From positions 1-64,000 of the forward strand of contig URWA01000015.1 of NCBI GenBank assembly GCA_900551445.1: 64,000 nucleotides of DNA, written 5' to 3'. The notes below the pieces were generated by a model. The model had not been told where the DNA came from. It saw nothing but the letters and a program-made list of their open reading frames with translations, and ran no database searches. The DNA is from an uncultured Bacteroides sp. (lineage in GTDB: Bacteria; Bacteroidota; Bacteroidia; Bacteroidales; Bacteroidaceae). The position numbers and the translations under genes are program-made. Shown in pieces: positions 17,768 through 26,655 of the stretch (positions within the stretch are counted from its first letter, which is position 1; the number at the start of each line of letters is the position of its first letter).

Positions 17768-18790
17768 ATGGGATTATTCTCCTTTACACAAAACATAGCG
17801 ATGGACCTTGGCACAGCCAACACCATCATTACCTGCAATGACAAGATTGTGGTGGACGAACCTTCTGTCGTTGCGTTGGATCGCCGTACGGACAAAATGA
17901 TTGCCGTAGGTGAACGTGCCAAGCTGATGTACGAAAAAGAAAACCCGAACATTCGCACCGTACGCCCGTTGCGTGACGGAGTGATTGCGGACTTCAACGC
18001 CTGCGAACAGATGATGCGCGGGTTGATTAAAAAGGTAAATACCGGACGTCATCTTTTCACTCCTTCCCTGCGTATGGTCATCGGCGTACCGTCAGGCTCC
18101 ACAGAAGTGGAACTACGTGCCGTACGCGACAGTGCGGAACATGCAGGCGGACGTGATGTCTACCTGATATTTGAACCGATGGCTGCGGCTATCGGTATCG
18201 GACTGGATGTGGAGGCTCCGGAAGGAAACATGGTGGTAGACATAGGTGGAGGTTCTACCGAAATCGCCGTAATCTCATTAGGCGGTATCGTTTCAAACAA
18301 CTCTATCCGTGTGGCCGGTGACGACCTGACAGCGGATATTCAGGAATACATGAGCCGACAGCACAATGTCAAAGTCAGTGAAAGAATGGCCGAGCGAATC
18401 AAGATTCATGTAGGTGCCGCCATTACAGATTTGGGAGACAATGCTCCGGAAGACTACATCGTACGCGGACCAAACCGTATCACGGCTCTTCCGATGGAAG
18501 TACCTGTCTGCTATCAGGAAATAGCCCACTGCATGGAGAAAAGCATCGCCAAAATAGAAACGGCCATCCTGAGCGCACTGGAAAATACACCTCCCGAACT
18601 GTATGCAGATATCGTCAACAACGGTATTTACCTGGCCGGAGGCGGAGCCTTGCTGCGCGGACTGGACAAACGTCTAACAGACAAAATCAACATTCCTTTC
18701 CACATCGCCGAAGACCCCTTGCTGAGCGTAGCCAAAGGAACGGGTATCGCCTTGAAGAATGTAGATCGTTTCTCATTCCTGATGAGATAA
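17768..18790 (+). CDS. mreB: Rod-shape-determining actin homologue MreB
   Basis: MreB forms membrane-associated filaments that direct lateral wall synthesis. The 340-residue protein shows the phosphate 1 motif DLGTANTIITCNDKIV near residue 13, phosphate 2 VVDIGGGSTEIAVISLGG near 157, and the adenosine motif IYLAGGGALLRGLDKRL near 290. An amphipathic N-terminus (MGLFSFTQNIAM) is present. It heads the elongasome cluster mreB-mreC-mreD-mrdA-rodA. Confidence 0.97.
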   Translation: MGLFSFTQNIAMDLGTANTIITCNDKIVVDEPSVVALDRRTDKMIAVGERAKLMYEKENPNIRTVRPLRDGVIADFNACEQMMRGLIKKVNTGRHLFTPSLRMVIGVPSGSTEVELRAVRDSAEHAGGRDVYLIFEPMAAAIGIGLDVEAPEGNMVVDIGGGSTEIAVISLGGIVSNNSIRVAGDDLTADIQEYMSRQHNVKVSERMAERIKIHVGAAITDLGDNAPEDYIVRGPNRITALPMEVPVCYQEIAHCMEKSIAKIETAILSALENTPPELYADIVNNGIYLAGGGALLRGLDKRLTDKINIPFHIAEDPLLSVAKGTGIALKNVDRFSFLMR

Positions 18791-18801
18791 TCTCATAAAA
18801 T

Positions 18802-18849
18802 TGAAAATGAAGGGGTCGGAAGATTCCTTCATTTTCAGTTTTCACTTTT
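18802..18849 (+). terminator. Hairpin between mreB and mreC, possible attenuator
   Basis: A 12-bp perfect stem, TGAAAATGAAGG (18802-18813) with its complement at 18826-18837, and a 12-base loop. It is followed by a T-rich stretch ending in six T residues (18844-18851). It may lower mreC-rodA expression relative to mreB. Confidence 0.55.
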
Positions 18850-18878
18850 TTGTTTACACATCATTCGGACTCTCTGAC

Positions 18879-19730
18879 ATGCGAAACCTAATCAATTTTC
18901 TGCTGAAATATAACCATTGGTTCCTTTTCGTACTTCTGGAAGTGATTTCCCTTACCCTGCTGTTCCGTTTCAACAACTATCAGGGAAGCGCTTTCTTCAC
19001 TTCTGCCAACTATGTGGCAGGACTGGTGTACGAAGCCTCCAATCAAGTGACACGTTATTTCGGACTGACGGAAGTCAATAAAGACCTCACGGCACGAAAC
19101 GTGGAGCTGGAAATTGAGGTAGAGCGCCTGTCACAGGCTTTGGAACAATATACCCAAGATACACTCGGAGTAGCCAACCTGCGCAGGGAAGCATTGAAAG
19201 ACTACGTGCTCTATGATGCCAGAGTGGTGAACAACAGCGTAACCCACCCCAACAATTTCATCACGATAGACAAAGGGTCGGCCGACGGTATCCGCCCGGA
19301 AATGGGCGTAGTATGTGGAAATGGGGTGGTAGGCATTGTTTATCTGACAGGACAACACCATTCCATCGTGCTTCCTGTGCTCAACTCCAAAAGCAGCATC
19401 AGCTGCAAAATCAAGAGAACGTCCTATTTTGGTTTCCTCAAATGGGATGGAGGTTCCTCACAATATGCCTATGTGAAAGACATGCCCAGACATTCGGAGT
19501 TCACGTTGGGCGACACAATCGTGACAAGCGGCTACAGTGCCGTATTCCCCGCCGGAATACCGGTAGGCACTGTCGATGACATGACCGACAGCCACGACGG
19601 CTTGTCCTACTTGCTCAAAGTGAAACTCTTTACCGATTTTGCCCGACTGAATAATGTCAGGGTACTGGGTTCTTTCAACGGGAGCGAACAGGCACAGCTG
19701 GAAGACAGTATCCACTCCGTGCAACCATAA
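18879..19730 (+). CDS. mreC: Rod-shape-determining protein MreC
   Basis: MreC is a single-pass inner-membrane protein whose periplasmic domain activates PBP2. I place the start at 18879 (MRNLINFLLKYNHWFLFVLL), giving 283 residues; the open frame upstream lies across the mreB terminator hairpin. After the membrane segment (about 12-30) there is a coiled-coil region (EVNKDLTARNVELEIEVERL) and the beta-sandwich core with NFITIDKGSADGIRPEMGVV and TSGYSAVFPAGIPVGTV. Confidence 0.94.
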   Translation: MRNLINFLLKYNHWFLFVLLEVISLTLLFRFNNYQGSAFFTSANYVAGLVYEASNQVTRYFGLTEVNKDLTARNVELEIEVERLSQALEQYTQDTLGVANLRREALKDYVLYDARVVNNSVTHPNNFITIDKGSADGIRPEMGVVCGNGVVGIVYLTGQHHSIVLPVLNSKSSISCKIKRTSYFGFLKWDGGSSQYAYVKDMPRHSEFTLGDTIVTSGYSAVFPAGIPVGTVDDMTDSHDGLSYLLKVKLFTDFARLNNVRVLGSFNGSEQAQLEDSIHSVQP

Positions 19731-19760
19731 CTATTAATCACACAGAAAGTTTGGGAAATT

Positions 19761-20258
19761 ATGCAATACATCATACGTCTTAAATGGTTTATAATACTGG
19801 TCCTACTTCAGGCGCTGGTGTTGAATCACATCCATTTTGAACAATACGCTACTCCCTTATTATACATTTATTTCTTATTGAAAATAAATTCGGGAAACAG
19901 CCGCAAAGGTCTCCTGTTGTGGGCCTTTTTCCTGGGACTCTGCATCGATATCTTCAGCAACACCCCCGGCTTGAATGCAGCCGCTTCCGTGCTGACGGCT
20001 TTCTGCCGCCCCTGGATTCTGCGTTTGTTCTCACTGCGCGACACCACTGATAACTTCGAGCCCGGCATCTATCAGATGGGATTTGCCCCTTTCTTCCGAT
20101 ACACCCTGGTTATGGTACTGCTGCATGCCGTCGTTCTGAACCTGCTGGATATGTTCTCTTTTGCCCGGCCACAAATATTATTATTGAAAATAGCCAGTGA
20201 TGCAGTCATCACACTCGTCTTTATTTTATGTGTTGATTCTGTCAGGAGGAAAAAATAG
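19761..20258 (+). CDS. mreD: Rod-shape-determining membrane protein MreD
   Basis: The 165-residue protein is almost wholly hydrophobic with about five membrane segments and the family-type segment LLWAFFLGLCIDIFSNTPGL near residue 51. It is identified mainly by position between mreC and mrdA. Its stop codon overlaps the GTG start of mrdA by one base. Confidence 0.88.
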   Translation: MQYIIRLKWFIILVLLQALVLNHIHFEQYATPLLYIYFLLKINSGNSRKGLLLWAFFLGLCIDIFSNTPGLNAAASVLTAFCRPWILRLFSLRDTTDNFEPGIYQMGFAPFFRYTLVMVLLHAVVLNLLDMFSFARPQILLLKIASDAVITLVFILCVDSVRRKK

Positions 20259-22108
20259 TGGAAAGAAATTACGACCTTGAAAAGCGGAAATACGTCATTG
20301 CCGGTGCCGTTGCTGTCATTGTACTGATTTTTCTTATACGCCTGCTCTCCCTGCAAATCATGAGTGAGGACTATAAGAAGAATGCCGACAGTAACGCCTT
20401 CCTCAAGCGGATACAATATCCCAGCCGGGGAGTCATCTACGACCGCAATGACAAACTGTTGGTCTACAACCAGGCAGCCTACGACATTACTGTCATCATG
20501 AAGGAAATTACCGAACTGGATACGACCGATTTGTGCCAGACCCTGAAAATCACACCAGAATTTCTCCGGAAGAAATTCCATGACATCAAGGACCGGCGCC
20601 TCAACCCGGGATACTCCCCCTATACCAACCAGGTATTCCTGACCCAGCTGTCGGCCGAAGACTGCGGCGTATTCCAGGAAAAGCTGTTCAAGTTTCCCGG
20701 ATTCTATATCCAGCGGCGTACCATCCGGCAATACACTTACAATGCAGGAGCACACATCTTAGGCGATATTGCAGAAGTGTCCAAGTCGGACATGGAAAAG
20801 GATGACTACTATATCCCCGGCGACTTTATCGGGAAACTGGGCGTGGAACGTTCTTACGAGAAGCAGCTGCGAGGCGAGAAAGGTATTGAAATATTGCTGC
20901 GCGACGCACGCGGACGTATTCAAGGCAACTACATGGACGGTAAGTTTGACAAGGCTCCGGTGGCTGGCAAGAACTTGCGGCTCAGTCTGGACATCGAACT
21001 CCAGCAACTGGGCGAACGCTTGCTGGAAGGGAAAATCGGCAGTATCGTGGCCATCGAACCCTCTACGGGTGAAGTGCTCTGTCTGGTATCTTCTCCTTCC
21101 TACGACCCCCGCCAGATGGTGGGAAGAAACCGAGGAAAGAACCACCTGATGCTGGCGCGCGATCCGTGGAAGCCCTTGCTGAACCGCGCCATCATGGGTA
21201 CCTATCCTCCTGGCTCCACGTTCAAGACTTCCCAGGCGCTCACCTATTTACAGGAAGGAATCATCACCACCGGCACCAGTTACCCGTGCAACGGAGGATT
21301 CAACTACAGAGGGCTTCATGTGGGCTGTCACTCGCATCCCTCCCCCCTCTCCCTGATTCCGGCCATCGCCACCTCCTGCAACGGTTATTTCTGCTGGGGA
21401 CTTTATCACATGATTGGGGCCCGGCAGAAATATGGCTCCGTACAGAAGGCCATGAATACATGGAGAGACTACATGGTGTCCATGGGATTCGGCTACCCCT
21501 TGGGAATCGACCTCCCCGGAGAGAAAAGAGGATTCATCCCCAATGCCAGTGTGTACGACAAGGCCTATCACGGTTCATGGAACGGACTGACCATCATCAG
21601 TATCTCCATCGGCCAGGGAGAAGTGACGCTGACACCGCTGCAGATAGCCAATCTGGGAGCGACCATTGCCAACAGAGGCTATTTCATTACGCCCCATGTG
21701 GTCAAGGAAGTAGAAGGTGAGCCGCTCGACACACTCTATTCCAAGAAACGCTATACTATGGTCGACCGTTCCCATTACGATGAAGTGGTACAAGGCATGC
21801 GTGCCGCCGTGCTGGGCGGAACTTGCCGGGGAGCCAACCTGCCCGACATCGAAGTATGCGGCAAGACCGGTACGGCCCAGAACCGAGGGAAAGACCACTC
21901 GGCCTTCATGGGATTTGCCCCGATGAAAGACCCGAAGATAGCCATTGCCGTGTATGTGGAAAACGGAGGATTCGGTGCTGTCTACGGTGTTCCCATCGGA
22001 CGGCTCATGATAGAACAATATCTGAAAGGAAAGCTTTCGCCCGAAGACGAAGCAATGGCAACAGAAATTCAAAACAGGAGGATTGAATATGGGATACACG
22101 AGAGGTAG
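20258..22108 (+). CDS. mrdA: Penicillin-binding protein 2 (elongasome transpeptidase)
   Basis: PBP2 cross-links peptidoglycan during rod elongation, together with RodA. The 616-residue protein starts with GTG at 20258, has one N-terminal membrane segment (about 13-34), a pedestal domain (SRGVIYDRNDKLLVYN near 56-71) and a transpeptidase domain with the active-site serine in STFK (S320, K323), SCN (373-375) and KTG in VCGKTGTAQN. The start of rodA overlaps its 3' end by about 20 bp, so the two are translationally coupled. Confidence 0.96.
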   Translation: MERNYDLEKRKYVIAGAVAVIVLIFLIRLLSLQIMSEDYKKNADSNAFLKRIQYPSRGVIYDRNDKLLVYNQAAYDITVIMKEITELDTTDLCQTLKITPEFLRKKFHDIKDRRLNPGYSPYTNQVFLTQLSAEDCGVFQEKLFKFPGFYIQRRTIRQYTYNAGAHILGDIAEVSKSDMEKDDYYIPGDFIGKLGVERSYEKQLRGEKGIEILLRDARGRIQGNYMDGKFDKAPVAGKNLRLSLDIELQQLGERLLEGKIGSIVAIEPSTGEVLCLVSSPSYDPRQMVGRNRGKNHLMLARDPWKPLLNRAIMGTYPPGSTFKTSQALTYLQEGIITTGTSYPCNGGFNYRGLHVGCHSHPSPLSLIPAIATSCNGYFCWGLYHMIGARQKYGSVQKAMNTWRDYMVSMGFGYPLGIDLPGEKRGFIPNASVYDKAYHGSWNGLTIISISIGQGEVTLTPLQIANLGATIANRGYFITPHVVKEVEGEPLDTLYSKKRYTMVDRSHYDEVVQGMRAAVLGGTCRGANLPDIEVCGKTGTAQNRGKDHSAFMGFAPMKDPKIAIAVYVENGGFGAVYGVPIGRLMIEQYLKGKLSPEDEAMATEIQNRRIEYGIHER

Positions 22109-23543
22109 TGTATGGAAAAATGTGGACTGGTGGACCATCGGACTTTATCTGGTATTGGTCACCTGCGGCTGGTTCAGCGTATGCGGAGCAAGCTACGATT
22201 ACGGAGAGCCCAATTTCTTCGACATCACGACACGTGCCGGCAAGCAGCTCATGTGGATAGGCTGTTCGCTGGGACTGGGATTCGTCATACTCATGCTCGA
22301 AGACCGCATTTACGACACATACGCCTACCTGATTTATGGTGTCCTGCTTCTGCTTCTTTTCGGTACCATCTTCAACCCGCATGAAATCAAAGGTTCACGC
22401 TCGTGGATTGTACTCGGCCCCGTCAGTCTGCAGCCGGCCGAGTTTGCCAAGTTCGCCACAGCCCTGGCATTGGGGAAATACATGAACGAATATACCTTCC
22501 AGATGCAGCGCACCCGCGACCTGCTGGCAGTGTTGGGCATCATTCTGCTGCCGATGGCACTGATTATCCTTCAGAAGGAGACCGGTTCCGCACTGGTATA
22601 TCTCTCTTTCTTCCTCATGCTGTACCGGGAAGGCATGACCGGAGCCGTACTGTTTTCCGGCATCTGCGCCGTTGTCTTTTTCATTGTCGGCCTCCGGTTT
22701 GGAGCCGAGATCATGCCCGACGAAACAACCTCCTGGGGAGAATTTTCCGTACTGACCCTCATTATCCTGCTGTCTGCCTTTCTGGTAAGGAGATACTGTA
22801 AACAGTCCCCCCAACTTGCCATCTATATTTTCGGCATCGGAGGCGGAGCGACCCTGCTGGGCACACTTTTTTCCAACTACGTGATTCCGTTTAACGTCTG
22901 CCACCTCCAACTGGCACTTTGTGCAGCCCTCGTAATCACCCTTTTTTATTATTATCTCAGGGAGCAGGTAAGAGAATATTTCTACATCATCCTGTTTGTC
23001 ATCGGCTCCGGGATTTTCTTTTTCTCCACCGATTACGTGTTCAACCACGTACTGGAGCCTCATCAGAAAATCCGAATTGAAGTATTGCTGGGCATGAAGG
23101 ACGACCCCGCAGGAGCCGGATACAACGTCAACCAGAGTAAGATTGCCATCGGTTCCGGAGGGTTACTCGGAAAAGGATTCCTCAACGGTACCCAGACCAA
23201 ACTGAAATATGTACCCGAACAAGACACCGACTTCATCTTCTGTACCATTGGAGAAGAGCAGGGATTTGTGGGTTCGGCCGCTGTCATCTTCCTGTTCATG
23301 GCACTTATTCTCCGTCTCATCGTCCTCTCCGAACGGCAGGAGACCCGTTTTGGAAGGGTCTACGGATATTGCGTACTGGGCATCTTTTTCTTCCACCTCT
23401 TCATCAATGTGGGAATGGTGCTCGGACTGACCCCGGTCATCGGAATTCCGCTTCCCTTCTTCAGCTACGGAGGCTCTTCCCTGTGGGGATTCACCATTCT
23501 GTTATTTGTGTTTCTCCGCATCGACGCGGCCCGGGAAAAATAG
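22089..23543 (+). CDS. rodA: Peptidoglycan glycosyltransferase RodA
   Basis: RodA is the SEDS-family glycan polymerase paired with PBP2. The SEDS signature is near the C-terminus: LGLTPVIGIPLPFFSYGGSS. The 484-residue protein is about 100 residues longer than the E. coli type because of an insertion in the middle (about residues 215-305) that carries extra hydrophobic segments (LTLIILLSAFLVRRY, LALCAALVITLFYYYL). I placed the start at the ATG 22089; TTG at 22083 is an alternative. The last 42 bp overlap the 3' end of gldH on the other strand. Confidence 0.95.
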   Translation: MGYTRGSVWKNVDWWTIGLYLVLVTCGWFSVCGASYDYGEPNFFDITTRAGKQLMWIGCSLGLGFVILMLEDRIYDTYAYLIYGVLLLLLFGTIFNPHEIKGSRSWIVLGPVSLQPAEFAKFATALALGKYMNEYTFQMQRTRDLLAVLGIILLPMALIILQKETGSALVYLSFFLMLYREGMTGAVLFSGICAVVFFIVGLRFGAEIMPDETTSWGEFSVLTLIILLSAFLVRRYCKQSPQLAIYIFGIGGGATLLGTLFSNYVIPFNVCHLQLALCAALVITLFYYYLREQVREYFYIILFVIGSGIFFFSTDYVFNHVLEPHQKIRIEVLLGMKDDPAGAGYNVNQSKIAIGSGGLLGKGFLNGTQTKLKYVPEQDTDFIFCTIGEEQGFVGSAAVIFLFMALILRLIVLSERQETRFGRVYGYCVLGIFFFHLFINVGMVLGLTPVIGIPLPFFSYGGSSLWGFTILLFVFLRIDAAREK

Positions 23544-24032
23544 CCGGATGCCCACATCTGAAATGCCCGGCAACGGATTCTCTCGCATCAGATGGGCTAT
23601 ACGGAAACTGCGTCCCAAAGAATCTGTGGTCAATATCACCGGCTTATCCCATATATAAGCCGTTTGGTACAATCCGCCGACAGCCCCTTCATGATGCCAC
23701 TGTCCCTTCTCATCGGCCAGGTAAATATGTAAGGTGTCTGTATGTGAAGGCAAAGAATCGCCGTCCGTCCGCGTCACGGACAGCCAGATATCCCGATAGG
23801 GATAGGCCCCCGTGTGACGAATCCCCACCTCCATCTGATAAGTTCCCGCCGGCACTTCCGGGGGAAGTTCGAATACCACCGAATCCGTTTTCTGCCAGCT
23901 TTCCCCTCCGGGAACAGGCTGATACACATGATACTGCGTATTCGTATGGCAGGCCGAAAGCAGGCACACGACCAGACTCAGAAAGACGGCATACCCCATT
24001 CGGCCCTTTATCCATTTTTTATCCTTGTACAT
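23502..24032 (-). CDS. gldH: GldH-like lipoprotein
   Basis: The 176-residue protein matches the gliding-motility lipoprotein family GldH. It has a lipoprotein signal sequence (GYAVFLSLVVCLLSAC, lipobox Cys near residue 28) and the family pattern including HVYQPVPGGESWQKTDSVVF and RIAHLMRENPLPGISDVGIR. The ATG at 24032 overlaps the end of ricT. Gut Bacteroides do not glide and the window has no other gld genes, so the role is probably in envelope or outer-membrane lipoprotein function. Its 3' end overlaps rodA. Confidence 0.85.
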   Translation of the reverse strand: MYKDKKWIKGRMGYAVFLSLVVCLLSACHTNTQYHVYQPVPGGESWQKTDSVVFELPPEVPAGTYQMEVGIRHTGAYPYRDIWLSVTRTDGDSLPSHTDTLHIYLADEKGQWHHEGAVGGLYQTAYIWDKPVILTTDSLGRSFRIAHLMRENPLPGISDVGIRLFFPGRVDAEKHK

Positions 24033-25413
24033 CTGAATTTGTATTTCGTTCCGGACGTTTATTTCCCTCATTGTTGTTGTTTCGACGGAAATTTCGTCTT
24101 CCGTTCCGGCTCGGACGAGGTTCCTGCCCCGCATTTGCCTCTCCTTGCGGTCCGTTTCCTGCAGCCGCCTGAGGTGCGGGATTATTTTTCGGGCGGGACG
24201 GACGGTTGTTTCGGGCCTGAGGACCTCTGTTTTCCCGTTCTTTCGTTCCTGATTCCGGTGACGGTCCGTTGCTGTTGGCCTCCGCCGGAGCAGCAGGCTG
24301 GTTAGCCGGTTGAGCGCCCCCTTTTGCTTTCTTTTTCCGGTTCCGTCCGGCCTTCGTCTTGTCGAAACGTGTCAGGCTCTCTTGTTCCAGCAAGTCTTTC
24401 GAACGCTGCGGTTCACGGGAAGAAGTTTCTTCATCCAGCTTCTCCGGTTTTTCACCCCGCTTGTTCATATTCAACACCTCAAACGCCCGACGGGCAGAAA
24501 TAGTCACTTCGTTGGCCAGGAAACTCTTGTCCGTGCTGTACGTAATTGTACCTTTCAGAATATCCGCCTTGAAATAATAATACACATTGTCCAGTGTTTC
24601 AAGTGTGATTTCCTTGCTAGGCAGACGCTTCTGACATTCCACGTACGCATCCACCTCGTAATTCAGGCAACACTTCAGCTTGGCGCACTGTCCGGCCAGT
24701 TTCTGTGGATTCAATGAAATGTCCTGGAAACGTGCGGCACTGGTAGACACAGACACAAAGTTTGTCATCCACGTAGCACAACACAGTTCCCTTCCGCAAG
24801 GTCCGATTCCTCCGATGCGTCCGGCTTCCTGACGGGCACCAATCTGTTTCATCTCAATACGCACGCGGAACGTTTCGGCCAGCACCTTAATCAGCTGACG
24901 GAAATCCACACGTTCGTCGGCAATGTAATAGAAGATGGCCTTGTTGCCGTCACCCTGGTATTCCACGTCACCGATTTTCATCTGAAGTCCCAGACTCTCC
25001 GCAATCTTGCGGGAACGAATCATGGTATCGTGTTCGCGCGACTTGGCCTCTTCATATTTCTCCATGTCCACCGGTTTCACCTTCCGGTAAATGCGGCGGA
25101 TTTCCGCATCCGGTTTCAGGTTGGCTTTCCGCATCTGCAACGGCACCAGCCGCCCCGTCAGTGTCACCGTACCGATGTCATGTCCCGGACTGGCCTCTAC
25201 CGCCACGATGTCCCCCTTTACCAGGTGCAAGCCGTTGCTGTTCTTGTAATAGCCTTTCCGTGTATTCTTGAACTGTACTTCCACCATATCCTGTTCTTCT
25301 CCATTTCCAGGGATATCGGCCAGCCAGTCGTAAGTGTTCAATTTATTATTCTGTCGTCCGCAGCCTCCACAACAGAGTCGGCCGCTTCCGTTTTTAAGCT
25401 TAAAATCGTCCAT
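24019..25413 (-). CDS. ricT: RicT / PSP1-domain protein
   Basis: The 464-residue protein contains a PSP1 domain with the family's cysteine pattern: GIGPCGRELCCATWMTNF and CAKLKCCLNYEVDAYVECQ. An additional N-terminal cluster LCCGGCGRQ is present. In Bacillus, RicT (YaaT) forms an Fe-S complex with YlbF and YmcA that affects RNase Y. The last 130 residues are low-complexity, rich in Arg, Asn and Pro (for example RRNFRRNNNNEGNKRPER), suggesting RNA binding. It lies 6 bp after holB and overlaps gldH, an operon. Confidence 0.9.
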   Translation of the reverse strand: MDDFKLKNGSGRLCCGGCGRQNNKLNTYDWLADIPGNGEEQDMVEVQFKNTRKGYYKNSNGLHLVKGDIVAVEASPGHDIGTVTLTGRLVPLQMRKANLKPDAEIRRIYRKVKPVDMEKYEEAKSREHDTMIRSRKIAESLGLQMKIGDVEYQGDGNKAIFYYIADERVDFRQLIKVLAETFRVRIEMKQIGARQEAGRIGGIGPCGRELCCATWMTNFVSVSTSAARFQDISLNPQKLAGQCAKLKCCLNYEVDAYVECQKRLPSKEITLETLDNVYYYFKADILKGTITYSTDKSFLANEVTISARRAFEVLNMNKRGEKPEKLDEETSSREPQRSKDLLEQESLTRFDKTKAGRNRKKKAKGGAQPANQPAAPAEANSNGPSPESGTKERENRGPQARNNRPSRPKNNPAPQAAAGNGPQGEANAGQEPRPSRNGRRNFRRNNNNEGNKRPERNTNSDVQG

Positions 25414-25419
25414 ATATTG

Positions 25420-26550
25420 TTATTGTTGTTTCATTTCTACAATCATTCTCAAGGCCATGTCAAAAAAGACCATCTTCGGATTGACGTTCTGCTCGATGTG
25501 AAGCTGTGCCTCTTCCAGCAGTCCGGTCACCGAAAAAATGTTCCGCTCGTTGATGTAAGGCGCAAAACGGGTGGCAAACTGCATCTCTTCCGGACTCAGG
25601 TACACCATATCCGGCTGTCGGAAGTTGCAGATGAAATTCTCACGCACCATCCGCTGGCAATATTCCAGCAGGTTCTTCTGGCGCTCACGTCCCATCCCGG
25701 CCACCTGCTCGCTCCAAGCTTTCAGGCTACGGATGTCACGCTTGTAAGCCGTACGCATCAGATTCACAAAAAGTTCAAAACAGAGTCTGTTCTCTTCGCC
25801 CAGATGCACGTTTTCCACCGCCCTCAACAGGCTTCCCGCCGAACGGTGCGCAATGTCACGGGCATCTTCCCCCGGCAGCATATACCGTTCCTTCAGGTAG
25901 CGTTCAATATCCGCTTCGGGCAGAGGTTTCAAGTGGATACGCTGCGTCCGGCTCAAAATAGTGGGCAGCAGCAAGTCGGGCTCTTCACTGACCAGCAGGA
26001 ACACAGTCTTCATCGGAGGTTCCTCCAGCAGTTTCAGCAACTTGTTCGCACACTCCACATTCATTTTCTCCGGAAGCCAGATGAGCATCACCTTATATCC
26101 GCCCTGACTGGCTTTCAGCGACAGCTTACGCTGAATCTCGTCACTTTCGCGCACGTAAATCTGTGGTTGCTGGTTGCCGGCATCCATCATCCGCATCCAT
26201 TCCTGCAGGTCGGCATACGGATTCCGCTCCAGCATCTCACGCCACTGGGGCAGGAACTCATCGCACACCACGTCGCGTCCCGCCTTCTTTTTCACCACCG
26301 GAAAGGCAAAGTGCATGTCGGGATGTGCCAGATGGTCCATCATCTTGCACGAACTGCACTGCCCGCATGCATCGTCCTCTCCCGGATGACGACACAGCAG
26401 ATAGCGTGACACCGCCAGTGCCAGCGGCAGTTTGCCACTACCGGCAGGTCCCGTAAGCAACAGGGCATGAGGCATCTTTCCACTCCGTACGTTGTGGATG
26501 AGAAGCTGTTTCACTTCATCTTGTCCGATTACATCCTTAAAAAACGACAT
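25420..26550 (-). CDS. holB: DNA polymerase III delta' subunit
   Basis: Delta' is part of the clamp loader. The 376-residue protein has a P-loop LLTGPAGSGKLPLALA near residue 30, the zinc-binding cysteine set CRHPGEDDACGQCSSCK near residues 53-69, and the Sensor 1 region TILSRTQRIHLKPL. It is the first gene of holB-ricT-gldH. The cysteine spacing C-x8-C-x2-C-x2-C is normal for clamp-loader subunits. Confidence 0.93.
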   Translation of the reverse strand: MSFFKDVIGQDEVKQLLIHNVRSGKMPHALLLTGPAGSGKLPLALAVSRYLLCRHPGEDDACGQCSSCKMMDHLAHPDMHFAFPVVKKKAGRDVVCDEFLPQWREMLERNPYADLQEWMRMMDAGNQQPQIYVRESDEIQRKLSLKASQGGYKVMLIWLPEKMNVECANKLLKLLEEPPMKTVFLLVSEEPDLLLPTILSRTQRIHLKPLPEADIERYLKERYMLPGEDARDIAHRSAGSLLRAVENVHLGEENRLCFELFVNLMRTAYKRDIRSLKAWSEQVAGMGRERQKNLLEYCQRMVRENFICNFRQPDMVYLSPEEMQFATRFAPYINERNIFSVTGLLEEAQLHIEQNVNPKMVFFDMALRMIVEMKQQ

Positions 26551-26655
26551 GCGGTTCCAGTTAAAAAATCAGGTTCTTTTCAGGGACATTATCCCCATAT
26601 AATCGGACAAAAATAAGAAAAAAATCGTAGTTTCAGGGTATATTCTCCCTTATTA

